Position numbers and translations under genes: made by a program
DNA from: Citromicrobium sp.
GTDB lineage: Bacteria > Pseudomonadota > Alphaproteobacteria > Sphingomonadales > Sphingomonadaceae
Length of the DNA: 18,133 nucleotides
Direction: 5' to 3'
NCBI GenBank assembly: GCA_003248395.1
Contig: QFNA01000042.1
Coordinates: 1-18,133, forward strand
The notes under the pieces: model-generated
What the model saw: the letters and a program-made list of their open reading frames with translations, nothing else
Database searches by the model: none
Told to the model about the DNA's origin: nothing
Shown: positions 1 through 7,597 of the stretch, piece by piece
How positions within the stretch are numbered: the stretch's first letter is position 1
How the letters are laid out: every line of letters begins with the position of its first letter

Positions 1-122
1 GGGGTCGGGTTGTTGATGATGACGTCTCCGCCCGTTCCGGGCGAAACGATTTCGTCGGCGCCGCAGCCGGCGAGTGCCAGCGCAGAACAGCCAAGAACAA
101 GCGAACGTTGGAAAGTGGTCAC
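1..122 (-). CDS. Putative outer-membrane lipoprotein, N-terminal part only
   Basis: The first 40 codons of a minus-strand gene run off the left edge. Read from a GTG at 122-120, the protein opens MTTFQRSLVLGCSALALAGC, a lipoprotein signal peptide with a lipobox (LAG|C) and lipidated Cys20. It continues into a low-complexity segment, GADEIVSPGTGGDVIINN. A Shine-Dalgarno-like GAGGGGA sits 8 bases upstream of the GTG and supports that start. The product should be lipidated and anchored in the envelope. The mature domain lies outside the window, so no function can be assigned. The gene is divergent from the TPR-like gene at 354 and shares its upstream region. Start and lipobox are seen directly; the outer-membrane location is inferred from the non-Asp residue after the Cys. 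Confidence 0.75.
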   Translation of the reverse strand, partial: MTTFQRSLVLGCSALALAGCGADEIVSPGTGGDVIINNPT

Positions 123-353
123 GGGTGCGGTCCCCTCAGAAAAACCGGTGAATCGAATGCGAATTCGTTGATCGCGACTCGCCAGCTAGGGGTCTCGTGT
201 GACAGTTTGTGTCGTTTCATGACCGTTATGTTGCAGTTTCAACAGTCATGGCCGGAAATCATCAGATTGCAGATTTATGACAATGTTACGGAAATGTTGC
301 AGTCGTGGTTTCCGGGGCGTATTTCTCTGCGCAAGACATTTGGGAGAAATGCC
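123..353. promoter_or_regulatory. Divergent intergenic region with repeated TTGCAG motifs
   Basis: This 231-base region lies between two divergent genes and must hold their promoters. It is more AT-rich than its surroundings. ATGTTGCAGT occurs exactly twice (228-237 and 294-303) and TTGCAG a third time at 267-272. The first copy lies in an inverted repeat, TGTTG (229-233) and CAACA (240-244). A weak candidate promoter for the rightward gene is TTGCAG at 297-302, a 17-base spacer and TATTTC at 320-325. I see no clear sigma-70 consensus for either direction, so the regulatory reading is an inference. Confidence 0.35.
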
Positions 354-737
354 ATGACCATGATGACACTCGCTGCATTGGCGCTTGCAGCCAGCGGCCA
401 GGCCGCTGCTGCAGAGACGCCCGCCGCCCCGTTCGATATCGGCTACGAAGAGCTCGTGGCGGGCGAGGATCGCGCCGCCATCGCCGCAATCGAGGATTGC
501 GAGACGCTTGCCGAAACCGATCCCGCCCGGCTGATAAATCACGGCGTCGCTCTCGCGCGCGTGGGCGAATATGATGCCGCACGCGCCCGGTTCGAAGCTG
601 CGGCCAAGAGCGAGGATCGCTATCGTCTCGAAACCGCCGCCGGCGACTGGGTCGATTCCCGCGTGCTTGCCCGCCGCGGCCTCGCCATGCTCGAACGTGG
701 CGAATTCGATCGCTACGTCGCGCTCACCATGCGCTGA
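354..737 (+). CDS. Small exported TPR-like protein of unknown function
   Basis: A 127-residue protein begins with a signal peptide (MTMMTLAALALAASGQAAAA, cleavage expected near residues 20-21), so it should be periplasmic. The mature part looks like one or two degenerate tetratricopeptide repeats. A helix pair with an alternating small/aromatic pattern (INHGVALARVGEYDAARARF, about residues 62-81) is followed by a second helical stretch containing RRGLAMLERGEFDRY near the C-terminus. The open frame extends further upstream, but the signal peptide and a GGGAGA about 7 bases before the ATG at 354 favour this start. An in-frame ATG at 360 is an alternative. It is followed by a strong terminator and so is probably monocistronic. 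TPR proteins usually bind partner proteins; no partner is evident here. Confidence 0.75.
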   Translation: MTMMTLAALALAASGQAAAAETPAAPFDIGYEELVAGEDRAAIAAIEDCETLAETDPARLINHGVALARVGEYDAARARFEAAAKSEDRYRLETAAGDWVDSRVLARRGLAMLERGEFDRYVALTMR

Positions 738-760
738 ACCCGTTTCATGTCGAAAGACTG

Positions 761-799
761 GGCCCGCCCTCCCTCCCGGAGGCGCGGGCCTTCTTGTTT
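761..799 (+). terminator. Rho-independent terminator after the TPR-like gene
   Basis: A long GC-rich hairpin: GGCCCGC (761-767) plus CCTCC (768-772), a 5-base loop, then GGAGG (778-782), a single C bulge and GCGGGCC (784-790), followed by the T-rich tract TTCTTGTTT (791-799). It lies 24 bases after the stop codon. It should insulate the downstream T4SS operon from the TPR-like gene. Confidence 0.85.
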
Positions 800-890
800 G
801 GCAAGACATCGCCTTTCTGGCATATCGTCGTGTTTGTCACTTCTATGTCATGTAAGGTGACCAATGGGATCGCACGGAGGGTGCAACGAC

Positions 891-1526
891 ATGATTCGCG
901 CACGCTTGGCGTTAGCCGCAGGAATTGGCCTCGGCGCGCTGATGGCCTTCCCGGCGAAGGCGGATGTATTGCAGATCGACACGGACGGTGCGCGCTGGAT
1001 TGCCGGCGGAGTCACCGCCCCTGCCGCTGCGCACGCCGAAACCGCCGCCACGGCCTATACCGCTCTTGAGGAAGTCCCGGCGGATATCTGGGTTCCCGAC
1101 CATGTGATTGCCGATCCCGAACGCCACGATGACGGCGTGCCCGATCTCTATCGGGCGAAAGTGGCCGAACTTGCTGCCCGCTTCGATCTTTCGCCCTCGC
1201 TGATAGAGGCGATGGTGTGGCAGGAAAGCCGCTGGCGTCATAACGCAGTATCGCCCGTCGGGGCGCAGGGGCTGGCGCAGCTCATGCCTGGCACCGCTCG
1301 CGAACTCGGCGTCGACCCGCGCGATCCTTTCGCCAATCTCGAAGGCGGCGCGCGCTATTTGCGCGCCCAGCTCGACCGCTTCGATGGCAATCTTGAAAAG
1401 GCGCTGGCCGCCTACAACGCCGGCCCTGGCCGGGTGGAACGTGCGAACGGCATTCCGCGCATCCGCGAAACACAGCTTTACGTGGCCTCGATCATGGGCC
1501 GCCTTGCCAACCATTCCCGGGAGTAA
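891..1526 (+). CDS. virB1: VirB1-like lytic transglycosylase (SLT domain)
   Basis: A 211-residue exported muramidase-type enzyme that should cut peptidoglycan glycan strands to let the secretion channel through the wall. Residues 1-24 form a signal peptide ending in AKA. A variable linker follows to about residue 85, then a soluble lytic transglycosylase catalytic domain. The catalytic glutamate is E112 in WQESRW. The family motifs GAQGLAQLMPGTA (about 125-137) and YNAGPGRV (about 175) are both present. I chose the ATG at 891 over one at 864 because GGAGGG (876-881) sits 9 bases before it and the signal peptide then starts correctly. It is the first gene of the operon and ends 6 bases before the virB2 start. 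Family is certain; the VirB1 role is taken from context. Confidence 0.9.
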   Translation: MIRARLALAAGIGLGALMAFPAKADVLQIDTDGARWIAGGVTAPAAAHAETAATAYTALEEVPADIWVPDHVIADPERHDDGVPDLYRAKVAELAARFDLSPSLIEAMVWQESRWRHNAVSPVGAQGLAQLMPGTARELGVDPRDPFANLEGGARYLRAQLDRFDGNLEKALAAYNAGPGRVERANGIPRIRETQLYVASIMGRLANHSRE

Positions 1527-1532
1527 ACTGTT

Positions 1533-1835
1533 TTGAAATCGCCTTTTGCCGCTCTGGCCGCCTTGGTCGTACTGAGCCTTCCGACTGCCGCCTCTGCCCA
1601 AGGCGCCGATCCTGCCGGTTCGGGGCCGATCGTTGCCGCGCTCGGCTGGCTGCAGGGAACGCTGCTGGGCAATGTCGCCACCGCGGTCGCTGTCATGGCT
1701 GTCGCCGCGGTCGGCTTCATGATGCTGACCGGCCGTCTCAACTGGCGCTTCGGCGCAACCGTCATCATTGGCGTGTTCATCCTGTTCGGCGCGGCGTCGA
1801 TCGTTGCCGGCATCCAGGGCGTGGCGGCGACCTGA
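1533..1835 (+). CDS. virB2: VirB2/TrbC-family pilin subunit
   Basis: A 100-residue major pilin candidate for the T4SS. A signal peptide ends in AASA at residue 22. The mature part is about 78 residues with two hydrophobic helices (about 46-66 and 75-96) joined by a short basic loop containing TGRLNWR, the usual VirB2 hairpin. Translation appears to begin at TTG (1533), with GGGAG about 9 bases upstream; no ATG or GTG fits the signal peptide better. The rare start may lower expression or reflect coupling to virB1, whose stop is 6 bases away. It is followed by virB3 after a single base. In known systems VirB2 polymerises into the pilus. The assignment rests on size, topology and gene order, as VirB2 sequences diverge quickly. 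Confidence 0.88.
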   Translation: MKSPFAALAALVVLSLPTAASAQGADPAGSGPIVAALGWLQGTLLGNVATAVAVMAVAAVGFMMLTGRLNWRFGATVIIGVFILFGAASIVAGIQGVAAT

Positions 1836-1836
1836 C

Positions 1837-2121
1837 GTGACCGCGCTGGTCCGCCACCCCGTCCACAGGGCGCTCACCCGGCCGCAGATGTTTGCCGGCG
1901 TGACGTTCAATTATTTCATCATCAACGGGGTGGTGACGACAGAGGCCTTCCTGATCACCGGCAGCTGGCTCGCCCTGCTGGCGGCCGTCGTCATGCACGG
2001 CATTGGCTATTTCGCCTGCCTGCGCGAACCGCGCATTTTCGATCTCTGGATGACCAAAGTGTCGAAATGTCCACGGGTTAAGAACTACAAGCACTGGGGC
2101 TGTAACAGCTACGCCGCATGA
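1837..2121 (+). CDS. virB3: VirB3-family inner-membrane protein
   Basis: A 94-residue protein starting at GTG 1837, one base after the virB2 stop. The N-terminal segment VRHPVHRALTRPQMFAGV is the typical VirB3 opening, in which a basic/proline stretch precedes the membrane part. A long hydrophobic region (about residues 20-63) can form one or two membrane helices. The C-terminus is short and soluble (KNYKHWGCNSYAA). An upstream extension of the frame overlaps virB2 and is not supported. In characterised systems VirB3 works with the VirB4 ATPase in the inner membrane, which fits its place directly before virB4. Confidence 0.88.
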   Translation: MTALVRHPVHRALTRPQMFAGVTFNYFIINGVVTTEAFLITGSWLALLAAVVMHGIGYFACLREPRIFDLWMTKVSKCPRVKNYKHWGCNSYAA

Positions 2122-2140
2122 CCGATCTAGGAAACTTCGC

Positions 2141-4471
2141 ATGACCAAATGGATCGGCCCTGCTGCCTGGAGCGCCAAGGAAGCGCGCGCCGGCGATCGC
2201 CTGCCCTATGCGCGCCTCGTCGACGAAAACACCGTGCTGCTGCGCGACGGCAGCGTGATGACCGCGCTGCAGGTGCCCGGCCTGCTGTTCGAAACCGAGG
2301 ATAGCGACGCGCTCAACGCCCATGCCGCCACGCGCGAGGTCATGCTGCGTTCGACGCTCGATGCGCGCTTCGTCCTCTATCATCACGTCGTCCGCCGCCG
2401 CGTCTCGGTCGAACTCGACGCCGAATTTCCCGATCCGATCAGCCGCCATATCGACGGACGCTGGAAAGAACGGCTGGGTTCGGGCCAGCTTTTCGTCAAC
2501 GACCAGTTTATCACGTTGATCCGCCGTCCCGCGCGCGGCAAGGCGGGTCTGGTCGAACGCATCAGTAAAAGGGCGAAACGCCGCGGCGAAACGCTCGAGG
2601 CCGATCCCAAGGATTTGCGCAGCTTGCGCGCCGCAGCGCAAGGGCTGGTGGCTTCGCTTGCTGCTTATGGTGCGACGCCGCTCGGCGAATATGCCGGGTC
2701 GCAGGGTACGAACTCCGAAATTCTCGAACTGCTTTCGGCGCTCTACAACGGCGAAATGCGGCCCGTGCGCAAGCCCGCCGACGATGTCGATATCGGCCAT
2801 ATGCTGCCCTATCGCCGCGTCAGCTTCGGCCTCGATGCGCTCGAGCAGCGCGGTTCGGGCGCACCCGATTTCGCGGCCGTTCTCGGGCTCAAGGATTATC
2901 AGACCGCACGCGAGCGGATGGACCTCGCGATCCGGCGGCTCAAGTCCGCCGACGAGGAAGCCGCCGCCGAACGGCACGACATGATGGCGGCGCGCGATGC
3001 GCTCGGCAATGGCGCGGTCGGCTTCGGCGATCATCACCTGACCGTCATGGTCAAGGAACGCGATCTCGCCCGCCTCGACGATGCGACGGCCGCCTGCGCC
3101 GCCGCCATTTCGGATACCGGCGCCATCGCAGTGCGCGAAGATACCAATCTCGAACCGGCCTTCTGGGGCCAGTTCCCCGGCAACGAGGGTTATCTCGTTC
3201 GCCGCGCCCTGATTTCCAGCGCCAACATGGCCAGTTTCGGCTCGTTCCACGGCTTCGCGCTCGGACAGGCACAGGGCAATCACTGGGGCGAGGCGGTCAC
3301 CCTTCTCGAAACAACCAGCGCGACGCCGTTCTTCTTCAACTTCCACCACGGCGACCTGGGCAATTTCTCGGTCATCGGCCCGTCGGGCTCGGGCAAGACC
3401 GTGGTTATGAACTTCCTCGCCGCGCAGGCGCAGAAGTTCGCTCCGCGCACCATTCTCTTCGACAAGGATCGCGGGGCCGAACTCTTCGTGCGCGGCATTG
3501 GCGGCCGCTACGACAGCATCCGTTCGGGCGAACCGACCGGTTTCAATCCGCTTGCACTGCCCGACACGCCCGGCAACAAGGCATTCCTGCGCGACTGGCT
3601 CGGCGTCCTCCTCAAGGCGGAAGGGCCGGAAGAGGACGCGACCATCGCGCACGCAGTCGATGCCGCCTACGCCAATGATGCATCGCTCCGGCGGTTGCGC
3701 CATTTCAGGGAATTGCTCTCGGGCAGTCGCCGTCCGCAACCGGGCGATCTGGCCGACCGTCTGGCCGCCTGGATCGGCGAAGGCGAAAATGCCTGGCTGT
3801 TCGACAATGGCGAGGACAAGCTCGATCTTGGCGCGCGCGTTCTTGGCTTCGACATGACCGCGCTGCTCGAAAATCCGAAGCTCCGCACGCCGACGATGAT
3901 GTATCTCTTCCACCGGATAGAGGAACGTCTCGACGGAAAGCCGACGATGATCCTGATCGACGAGGGTTGGAAGGCGCTCGACGACGAGGTCTTTGCCGCG
4001 CGGATTCGCGACTGGCTCAAGACGCTGCGGAAACGCAATGCGCTGGTCGGCTTCGCCACGCAAAGTGCGCGCGATGCCCTCGAAAGCCGCATTTCCACCG
4101 CATTGGTCGAGCAGACTGCGACCATGGTGTTCATGCCCAACAGCCGCGCGCGGCCCGAAGATTACTGCGATGGCTTCGGCCTGACCGAACACGAACTGGC
4201 GTTGATCCGCACACTGCCTGCGCACAGCCGCTGTTTCCTCGTGCGTCAGCCCGATGCCAGCGTTGTCGTCCGGCTCGATCTTTCGGGCGCGCCCGAGGTT
4301 CTCACACTGCTCTCCGGCCGCGAAAGCTCGGTACGCCGGCTCGATTTGCTGCGCTCGGCCATGGGCGATGCGCCTGCAGACTGGTTCCCCGCGCTCACCG
4401 GCACGGCCTGGCCGGGCGGGGCGAACGATCTCAACGACGACGATCTCGATCTGGGGCTCGCGGCCGAATGA
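2141..4471 (+). CDS. virB4: VirB4-family T4SS ATPase
   Basis: A 776-residue protein close to the usual VirB4 length. The N-terminal CagE/TrbE/VirB4 domain spans roughly residues 1-370, with a C-terminal RecA-like ATPase after it. The Walker A motif GPSGSGKT is at residues 413-420 and the Walker B MILIDE at 603-608. Later conserved stretches include FATQSARDAL and FMPNSRARPEDY. It should energise pilus assembly and substrate passage at the inner membrane. AGGAAA (2129-2134) lies about 6 bases before the ATG. The stop overlaps the virB6 start (ATGA), suggesting translational coupling. No missing motif was seen. Confidence 0.97.
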   Translation: MTKWIGPAAWSAKEARAGDRLPYARLVDENTVLLRDGSVMTALQVPGLLFETEDSDALNAHAATREVMLRSTLDARFVLYHHVVRRRVSVELDAEFPDPISRHIDGRWKERLGSGQLFVNDQFITLIRRPARGKAGLVERISKRAKRRGETLEADPKDLRSLRAAAQGLVASLAAYGATPLGEYAGSQGTNSEILELLSALYNGEMRPVRKPADDVDIGHMLPYRRVSFGLDALEQRGSGAPDFAAVLGLKDYQTARERMDLAIRRLKSADEEAAAERHDMMAARDALGNGAVGFGDHHLTVMVKERDLARLDDATAACAAAISDTGAIAVREDTNLEPAFWGQFPGNEGYLVRRALISSANMASFGSFHGFALGQAQGNHWGEAVTLLETTSATPFFFNFHHGDLGNFSVIGPSGSGKTVVMNFLAAQAQKFAPRTILFDKDRGAELFVRGIGGRYDSIRSGEPTGFNPLALPDTPGNKAFLRDWLGVLLKAEGPEEDATIAHAVDAAYANDASLRRLRHFRELLSGSRRPQPGDLADRLAAWIGEGENAWLFDNGEDKLDLGARVLGFDMTALLENPKLRTPTMMYLFHRIEERLDGKPTMILIDEGWKALDDEVFAARIRDWLKTLRKRNALVGFATQSARDALESRISTALVEQTATMVFMPNSRARPEDYCDGFGLTEHELALIRTLPAHSRCFLVRQPDASVVVRLDLSGAPEVLTLLSGRESSVRRLDLLRSAMGDAPADWFPALTGTAWPGGANDLNDDDLDLGLAAE

Positions 4472-5655
4472 ACAGCGCCGCCTGCCAGCAGGCCGCCGAA
4501 CAGGTCGGCAATGGCGTCGCCGCCGCGCTGCGCGGTGTCGACTGCGTCGCGGGCGAGGCGTCGGCGGCCGCTTTCGGGCGCCTCTTCGCACCGGGCGGCG
4601 CGCTGGGCACGACGCTCACCATCGTCCTGACGCTTTACATCGCGATCTTCGGTTTCCTGTTGCTCACGGGCCGCACCAATATCGGGGTGCGCTCGCTCGT
4701 CCCGCGGATGATGACGCTCGGCCTCGTGCTCACCTTCGCCACCAGCTGGGTCGCGTACCAGAGCGTGGTGTGGAACCTCGCCGTCGGCACGCCCGACTAT
4801 CTCGCTGGCGTCCTCACGCAGACGCGTGGTTCGGCCACCGACGTCTTCGCGCAAAAGATCGACGTCGTGTTCATGGCTATTCAGGAGGCTGGCGGGGGCA
4901 ATTCGGATTTCTCCGCCTTTTCGCCGGAGGGTATGATGTGGCTCGGCGCCATGCTCTTCATGCTCGGTACCGTCGGGCTGCTCGTCACGACCAAGATTGC
5001 GCTCGGCATCCTTGTCGCGCTCGGCCCGATTTTCGTGGTCATGGCGCTCTTCAACGGAACGCGCGGCCTGTTCACCGGCTGGCTCAAGGGCATGGTGATG
5101 TGCGCGCTCGCACCGCTATTCGCCGTGCTCGGGGGCAGCATCATGCTCGAACTCGCGGTACCCATCCTTGGCGCGCTTACCGCCTCGCCCGGCCAGGTCC
5201 CGGCGCAGGCGGGCATGGCCTTCTTCATGATCGGCGCGGTCCATGTTGCGCTGATGATCCTGGTGCTCAAGGTCGCTGGAACGATGGTCGCAGGGTGGAG
5301 CGTGTTCGGGCTGGCGTCACGACCAGAATCGAACCCCGCTTCGACGACCATGCCGGAAAGAAATGCCGCACCCGCGACCCCGGCGCTGGTCCAGGCGCAG
5401 GCCGCCAACGCCGTCAGCGCGCAGGCCCGGCGTATCGATGTGTCCGCTTTGCCGACAGCCGCCGCCGCCAATGACGCTGGGGCCGCTGCCGCGTCGACGA
5501 CCCGCAATACAAAGGTCTTTGCCACCATGTCGGGCGGCCCATCGACCTCCGCCGCGACCACTGCGGGGCCCAGCCGGACCTCGGGTATCGGCAATCGTTT
5601 CAAGCCCGCGACCCCGCCGCGCACTCTCGCACGATCCACGGAGAAACCATCATGA
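4468..5655 (+). CDS. virB6: VirB6/TrbL-family channel protein with a long polar tail
   Basis: A 395-residue polytopic inner-membrane protein. Hydrophobic segments lie at about residues 47-67, 80-101, 155-175, 177-194, 208-235 and 248-271, matching the VirB6/TrbL core. Residues after about 285 form a roughly 110-residue tail rich in Ala, Ser, Thr and Pro with no predicted structure, longer than in the classic Agrobacterium protein. The ATG at 4468 overlaps the virB4 stop, and the virB6 stop in turn overlaps the virB9 ATG at 5652, so no gene is hidden at either junction. Its position between virB4 and virB9, where virB8 often follows, is part of why virB8 looks absent. Confidence 0.9.
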   Translation: MNSAACQQAAEQVGNGVAAALRGVDCVAGEASAAAFGRLFAPGGALGTTLTIVLTLYIAIFGFLLLTGRTNIGVRSLVPRMMTLGLVLTFATSWVAYQSVVWNLAVGTPDYLAGVLTQTRGSATDVFAQKIDVVFMAIQEAGGGNSDFSAFSPEGMMWLGAMLFMLGTVGLLVTTKIALGILVALGPIFVVMALFNGTRGLFTGWLKGMVMCALAPLFAVLGGSIMLELAVPILGALTASPGQVPAQAGMAFFMIGAVHVALMILVLKVAGTMVAGWSVFGLASRPESNPASTTMPERNAAPATPALVQAQAANAVSAQARRIDVSALPTAAAANDAGAAAASTTRNTKVFATMSGGPSTSAATTAGPSRTSGIGNRFKPATPPRTLARSTEKPS

Positions 5656-6434
5656 CCCGCGCGCTACTCCCCGCGCTCCTCCTTACCCTTCTGGCGACTC
5701 CGGCAATGGCGGATTCACGCCTGCAAAAGGTGCTTTACGACCAGTCTTCGGTGGTCACCGTGACTGGCCGCGTGAACGTCCAGGCCAGCATCATTTTCGG
5801 CGATGACGAGGTGATCGAGAACGTCGCCATCGGCAATTCGCAAGCCTGGCAAGTCACCCCGAACAAGCGTGCGAACATCCTTTTCGTCAAGCCGCTCGAG
5901 CCGCGCGCTGCGACCAATCTGACAGTCGTCACGAGCAAGCGTACCTACCTCTTCGACCTCGTCGCCAGTCCCGGTGCCAAGCCCCTGTATGTATTGCGCT
6001 TCGATTATCCGATCGATCCGCAGGAAGAGGCGCGCAAGGCGCAGCTGGCGCAGGCACAGGCCGCCGAGGCGGCGCAGGCTGAAGCAGAGGATCCGTTCGG
6101 TGAAGTCGACCCGGCCGATCTCAATTTCGCATGGGCGAGCGAAGGCGATACCGCGCTTCTCCCGCAACAGGCCTTCGACGATGGCGAAGCAACGTTCCTC
6201 TCCTGGCCCGAAGGTCGCGAAGTGCCCGCCATCCTCGTCACCAATGCCAATGGCGACGAAGGGCCGGTCAATTATACCGTCAGGGGCGACACTATCGTGA
6301 TCGACGGCGTCCCGCGAACCATCGTCCTGCGTTCGGGCGACAATCTTGCAACCTTGACCAATACCGGCCCGGTCCGTCCGGCCAAATCATCCGCGCGTGG
6401 CGACGCCATGCTCGCCCAGAAAGGGGAAAGCTGA
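5652..6434 (+). CDS. virB9: VirB9/TrbG-family outer-membrane core protein
   Basis: A 260-residue exported protein with a signal peptide ending ATPAMA at residue 20. The N-terminal beta domain (about 21-125) includes QAWQVTPNKRANILFVKP and TYLFDL, typical of VirB9. An Ala/Gln/Glu-rich helical linker (about 130-152) separates it from the C-terminal domain (about 160-250), with NYTVRGDTIVIDGVPRTIVL near the end. In known systems VirB9 joins VirB7 and VirB10 in the outer-membrane core complex; no VirB7 lipoprotein is seen in this operon. The start overlaps the virB6 stop (ATGA) and the stop overlaps the virB10 start by one base. Confidence 0.95.
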   Translation: MTRALLPALLLTLLATPAMADSRLQKVLYDQSSVVTVTGRVNVQASIIFGDDEVIENVAIGNSQAWQVTPNKRANILFVKPLEPRAATNLTVVTSKRTYLFDLVASPGAKPLYVLRFDYPIDPQEEARKAQLAQAQAAEAAQAEAEDPFGEVDPADLNFAWASEGDTALLPQQAFDDGEATFLSWPEGREVPAILVTNANGDEGPVNYTVRGDTIVIDGVPRTIVLRSGDNLATLTNTGPVRPAKSSARGDAMLAQKGES

Positions 6435-7579
6435 TGCGTCTCGCCATGAAATTGCCCGAGAAGCGCGAGGGCGATACCGCTGCGAACGATGTCGATCCGC
6501 GCGACGAGACCGATGCCGAAGTCATCGATCTTGCGCAGCGTAACGCCTTTCCCGCCGTGGCACGCCAGGGTGGCCGCTCCGATGCCATGGGCATGGTTGC
6601 GGGCATTGCGATTGTCGCCGGTCTTGGCGCAGTCACGCTCTGGAGCATGAGTTCCGCGCGGCTTCCCGAACAGCAGGGCATTGGTGGCCAGCGCGCCGAC
6701 GCTGTCGCGCCGCCACCGGCCGCCCCGGTCGAAGCGCCGCCACCCGGCATAGAACCGCCGACGCCGCAACAGGCTGCGGCGATGGCCGACCCCGCGCCGT
6801 CGCCGGTTTACGCGGCTCCGCCCGCGCCATCTGCGGGCACGTCCAATGTGACGAACCCTTATAACAATCCGACGGTCGTCTTCGACTCCGGCAGTGCCAT
6901 CGCGGCGGGGCCCGGCGCCGTTCCGGCAGGTCCCGGTGATGCCGCAGCCGAAGCGGTCGCTGGCGGAGGGTCTGCCAATGATTTCGCCAGCCGTGTCGGC
7001 GGCGTGGGCGGCGCCCCTGCGCAAGCCAAGGCGATGACCAACCCCTCGACGACTGTCACGCAAGGCACGCTGATACCGGCCATTCTCGAAACGGCGATCG
7101 ACACGAACGTCCCCGGCTATGTGCGCGCTGTCGTCAGTCAGGACGTGCGCAGCTTCGATGGTACGAAAACGCTCGTTCCGCGATCGAGCCGCCTTATCGG
7201 GCAATACCAGTCGGGGATGCAGAACGGCCAGCGCCGGGCCTACGTCATCTGGACGCGACTGATCCGTCCCGACGGCGCATCGGTCAATCTCGCCTCGCCG
7301 GCGGTCGGGTTCGACGGCACGACGGGTCTGCGGGGCGAAGTCTCGGGCAATGGCTTCTTCAAACGCTTTGGCTCGGCCATGCTCCTCTCCGTCGTGGGCG
7401 GGGTCGGCTCGCTTGCAACTGGCGGAGCGGCAGGGCTCGTACTCGGCGGCGCCGGGTCCTCTGCGGCCGCTGCAGCTGCCGAACAGGATGGCAAGCGCGG
7501 CCCGACAGTCAGGGTTCGCCAGGGTGAACCCATCCGCATCTTTACCGCACGAGACCTCGATTTCTCCGGCGTCAACTGA
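6434..7579 (+). CDS. virB10: VirB10/TrbI-family envelope-spanning scaffold
   Basis: A 381-residue protein with a cytoplasmic N-terminus (1-50), one membrane helix at about 52-70, and a periplasmic Pro/Ala-rich stretch (about 90-135). The C-terminal TrbI/VirB10 beta domain runs from about 190 to the end and holds GTLIPAILETAIDTNVPGYV, VPRSSRLIGQY and the hydrophobic antenna-like helices with GNGFFKRFGSAMLLS. VirB10 bridges both membranes and senses ATPase activity in characterised systems. The ATG at 6434 overlaps the virB9 stop; an in-frame ATG a few codons later is possible. Length and domain order are normal. Confidence 0.96.
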   Translation: MRLAMKLPEKREGDTAANDVDPRDETDAEVIDLAQRNAFPAVARQGGRSDAMGMVAGIAIVAGLGAVTLWSMSSARLPEQQGIGGQRADAVAPPPAAPVEAPPPGIEPPTPQQAAAMADPAPSPVYAAPPAPSAGTSNVTNPYNNPTVVFDSGSAIAAGPGAVPAGPGDAAAEAVAGGGSANDFASRVGGVGGAPAQAKAMTNPSTTVTQGTLIPAILETAIDTNVPGYVRAVVSQDVRSFDGTKTLVPRSSRLIGQYQSGMQNGQRRAYVIWTRLIRPDGASVNLASPAVGFDGTTGLRGEVSGNGFFKRFGSAMLLSVVGGVGSLATGGAAGLVLGGAGSSAAAAAAEQDGKRGPTVRVRQGEPIRIFTARDLDFSGVN

Positions 7580-7597
7580 CCTCGGCAAGGCGTAGTC

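Noticed and set aside
108..353. N-terminal extension of the TPR-like protein to 209 residues
   Set aside because: The extension would bury the signal peptide and spans the divergent promoter region; the ATG at 354 has a ribosome site.
2078..4591. Long open frame of more than 800 codons antisense to virB4
   Set aside because: It mirrors the third-position GC bias of virB4; the product is Arg/Glu/Ala-rich with no recognisable domain, and virB4 itself has all its motifs.
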